Origin: Promethearchaeota archaeon
GTDB taxonomy: Archaea > Asgardarchaeota > Lokiarchaeia > Sigynarchaeales > SOKP01
Length of the DNA: 8,193 bases
Reading direction: 5' to 3'
NCBI GenBank assembly: GCA_030668025.1
Contig: DAOUUT010000163.1
Location: 1-8,193, forward strand
The translations under genes were made by a program, and so were the position numbers. The notes below the pieces were generated by a model that made no database searches, had not been told where the DNA came from, and was given only the letters and a program-made list of their open reading frames with translations. Below, one piece after another: positions 7,494 through 8,193 of the stretch; within the stretch, counting starts at the first letter, position 1; each line of letters begins with the position of its first letter.

Positions 7494-7533
7494 TCTCTAT
7501 TAAATATCTTCAAATTTTCATTTTTAATAGAGA
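7494..7533. repeat. 11-bp inverted repeat (stem-loop) between convergent genes
   Basis: TCTCTATTAAA (7494-7504) and TTTAATAGAGA (7523-7533) are perfect inverted copies separated by 18 bases. The right arm covers the stop codon and last codons of the Roadblock gene, and the left arm lies just past the peptidase stop at 7486. A T-rich stretch (7512-7525) runs through the loop into the right arm. It may mark or protect 3' ends of both messages. There is no U-run immediately after the stem on either strand, so it is not a typical bacterial intrinsic terminator. Confidence 0.5.
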
Positions 7534-7910
7534 AAAATTATTTTCCGAATATACACTTCTATTTTTTCCAATATTATGTTAAAATTGGATTCATAATTAA
7601 TATCAAAAACTAAAAATGTTTTCTCGTCGCATTCAATAATAATAATTGTCTGTTCTTCTAACTCAGCAATAATTTTATTTACTTTTCTATCTCCCATTGT
7701 ACTACCAAGATCTGTAGCACTTTCTAAAACCGAAGCACACATCGATGTGAAGTTATTAAAATCTATGTCTTCCTTAAAATCTTTAGCGATAAGTCCACCG
7801 TTGCGATATGCGAATAAAACACCGAGTAACTTGCCTTTATTCTTTAATTCACTCAAGATCTGGGTTAATCTTTCAATTTTTTGAGGTTTTGGAAGTTCTA
7901 TCTCATTCAT
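7524..7910 (-). CDS. Roadblock/LC7 domain protein
   Basis: This 128-residue protein is essentially one Roadblock/LC7 domain. The pattern is an N-terminal helix (about 10-26), a strand then a turn of the form AYRNGGLIAKDF (34-45), a long helix (about 52-84, including SMCASVLESATDLGS), a strand pair with TIIIIECDEKTFLVFD (88-103), and a C-terminal helix (about 109-125). Roadblock proteins are dimeric. In bacteria (MglB) and eukaryotes they act as regulators or platforms for small Ras-like GTPases and dynein; archaeal ones are mostly uncharacterised. No GTPase gene is visible in this window, so its partner is unknown. The start is ATG at 7908-7910 with no Shine-Dalgarno motif and a candidate TATA element 37 bases upstream, which suggests a short leader. 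It is convergent with the M28 gene (37-base gap) and divergent from the next gene. The domain call is based on overall pattern and length. Confidence 0.85.
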   Translation of the reverse strand: MNEIELPKPQKIERLTQILSELKNKGKLLGVLFAYRNGGLIAKDFKEDIDFNNFTSMCASVLESATDLGSTMGDRKVNKIIAELEEQTIIIIECDEKTFLVFDINYESNFNIILEKIEVYIRKIIFLY

Positions 7911-7942
7911 CTTTATAATAATACTAAATTTTCAATAAATAA

Positions 7943-7950
7943 TTTATATT
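7943..7950. promoter_or_regulatory. A+T element that may serve as TATA box for both divergent genes
   Basis: The plus strand reads TTTATATT and the minus strand AATATAAA. The centre is about 29 bases before the ATG at 7976 on the plus strand and about 37 bases before the ATG at 7910 on the minus strand. Both spacings fit archaeal promoters with very short leaders. The 65-base gap is nearly all A and T, so chance matches are easy; the call rests on position. Confidence 0.4.
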
Positions 7951-7975
7951 AATGAGACTTAAAATTTTAATATAT

Positions 7976-8193
7976 ATGAATAATCAAAGCTCTAAAATCG
8001 AGGAAATAATCCGTAATACTAACAAAACATTTATTGAAGAAGATTTAACGAATTTTCTAAAAATTTCGAGTTTTACTTTAAATAAAGAAGCAATAATAGA
8101 AGCAAAAGATTTTATAATTTCATATATTTCTGATTTTTGCGAAGATATTAAAGAGATCGAAGGGGAAATAAATCCTTTATTGTTAGCTAAGGT
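7976..8193 (+). CDS. Hypothetical helical protein (5' part only)
   Basis: A frame opens at ATG 7976 and stays open to the window edge, giving 72 complete codons. The protein starts MNNQSSKIEEII and appears as short amphipathic helices rich in Ile, Glu, Lys and Asn, with no signal peptide, membrane segment or recognisable motif so far. Codon and residue use resemble the neighbouring genes. No Shine-Dalgarno motif precedes it, but the TATA-like element at 7943-7950 is correctly spaced for a near-leaderless message. It is divergent from the Roadblock gene and may share its regulatory region. I do not recognise the family; most of the protein may lie beyond the window. Confidence 0.65.
   Translation, partial: MNNQSSKIEEIIRNTNKTFIEEDLTNFLKISSFTLNKEAIIEAKDFIISYISDFCEDIKEIEGEINPLLLAK

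Overview
The window is A+T-rich and gene-dense. It holds five complete protein genes and two cut by the edges, on both strands, with no RNA gene, CRISPR array or insertion sequence that I can see. It most likely comes from an archaeon. TTTAWATA-like TATA elements sit about 25-37 bases before several start codons, and Shine-Dalgarno motifs precede only two of the genes. There is a stand-alone Roadblock/LC7 protein and a long helical-repeat protein. Together these would suit an Asgard-type (Promethearchaeota) genome, but no single gene proves that, and other archaeal lineages carrying Roadblock proteins remain possible.

Layout. At 1-2523 (+) lie the two halves of a heterodimeric ABC exporter: the 3' end of the first half-transporter, then 11 bases later the complete second half. 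Converging on it from the minus strand, with a 20-base gap, is a family 3 glycoside hydrolase (2544-4583) with its own TATA element, Shine-Dalgarno motif and TTG start. Upstream of that on the same strand is an unrecognised 484-residue helical-repeat (HEAT/ARM-like) protein (4654-6108). Divergent from it is a membrane-embedded M28 zinc peptidase (6236-7486, +). This converges on a small Roadblock/LC7 protein (7524-7910, -), with an 11-bp perfect inverted repeat across the junction. Divergent from the Roadblock gene, a short helical protein starts at 7976 (+) and runs off the end.

How the genes relate. Only the ABC pair is clearly co-transcribed and co-functional: its two nucleotide-binding domains carry complementary defects that predict one catalytic and one degenerate ATP site. 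The other genes alternate in direction and mostly have their own candidate promoters, so shared pathways cannot be inferred from position. The hydrolase and peptidase both look intracellular: the first has no signal peptide, and the second has its catalytic parts predicted on the cytoplasmic side. They may serve turnover of imported or internal glycosides and peptides.

I found no convincing new multi-gene system. The items most worth a second look are the M28 peptidase with membrane hairpins inserted in its catalytic domain, the orphan solenoid protein, and the GH3 enzyme, whose sequence motifs resemble an actinobacterial-type subgroup.
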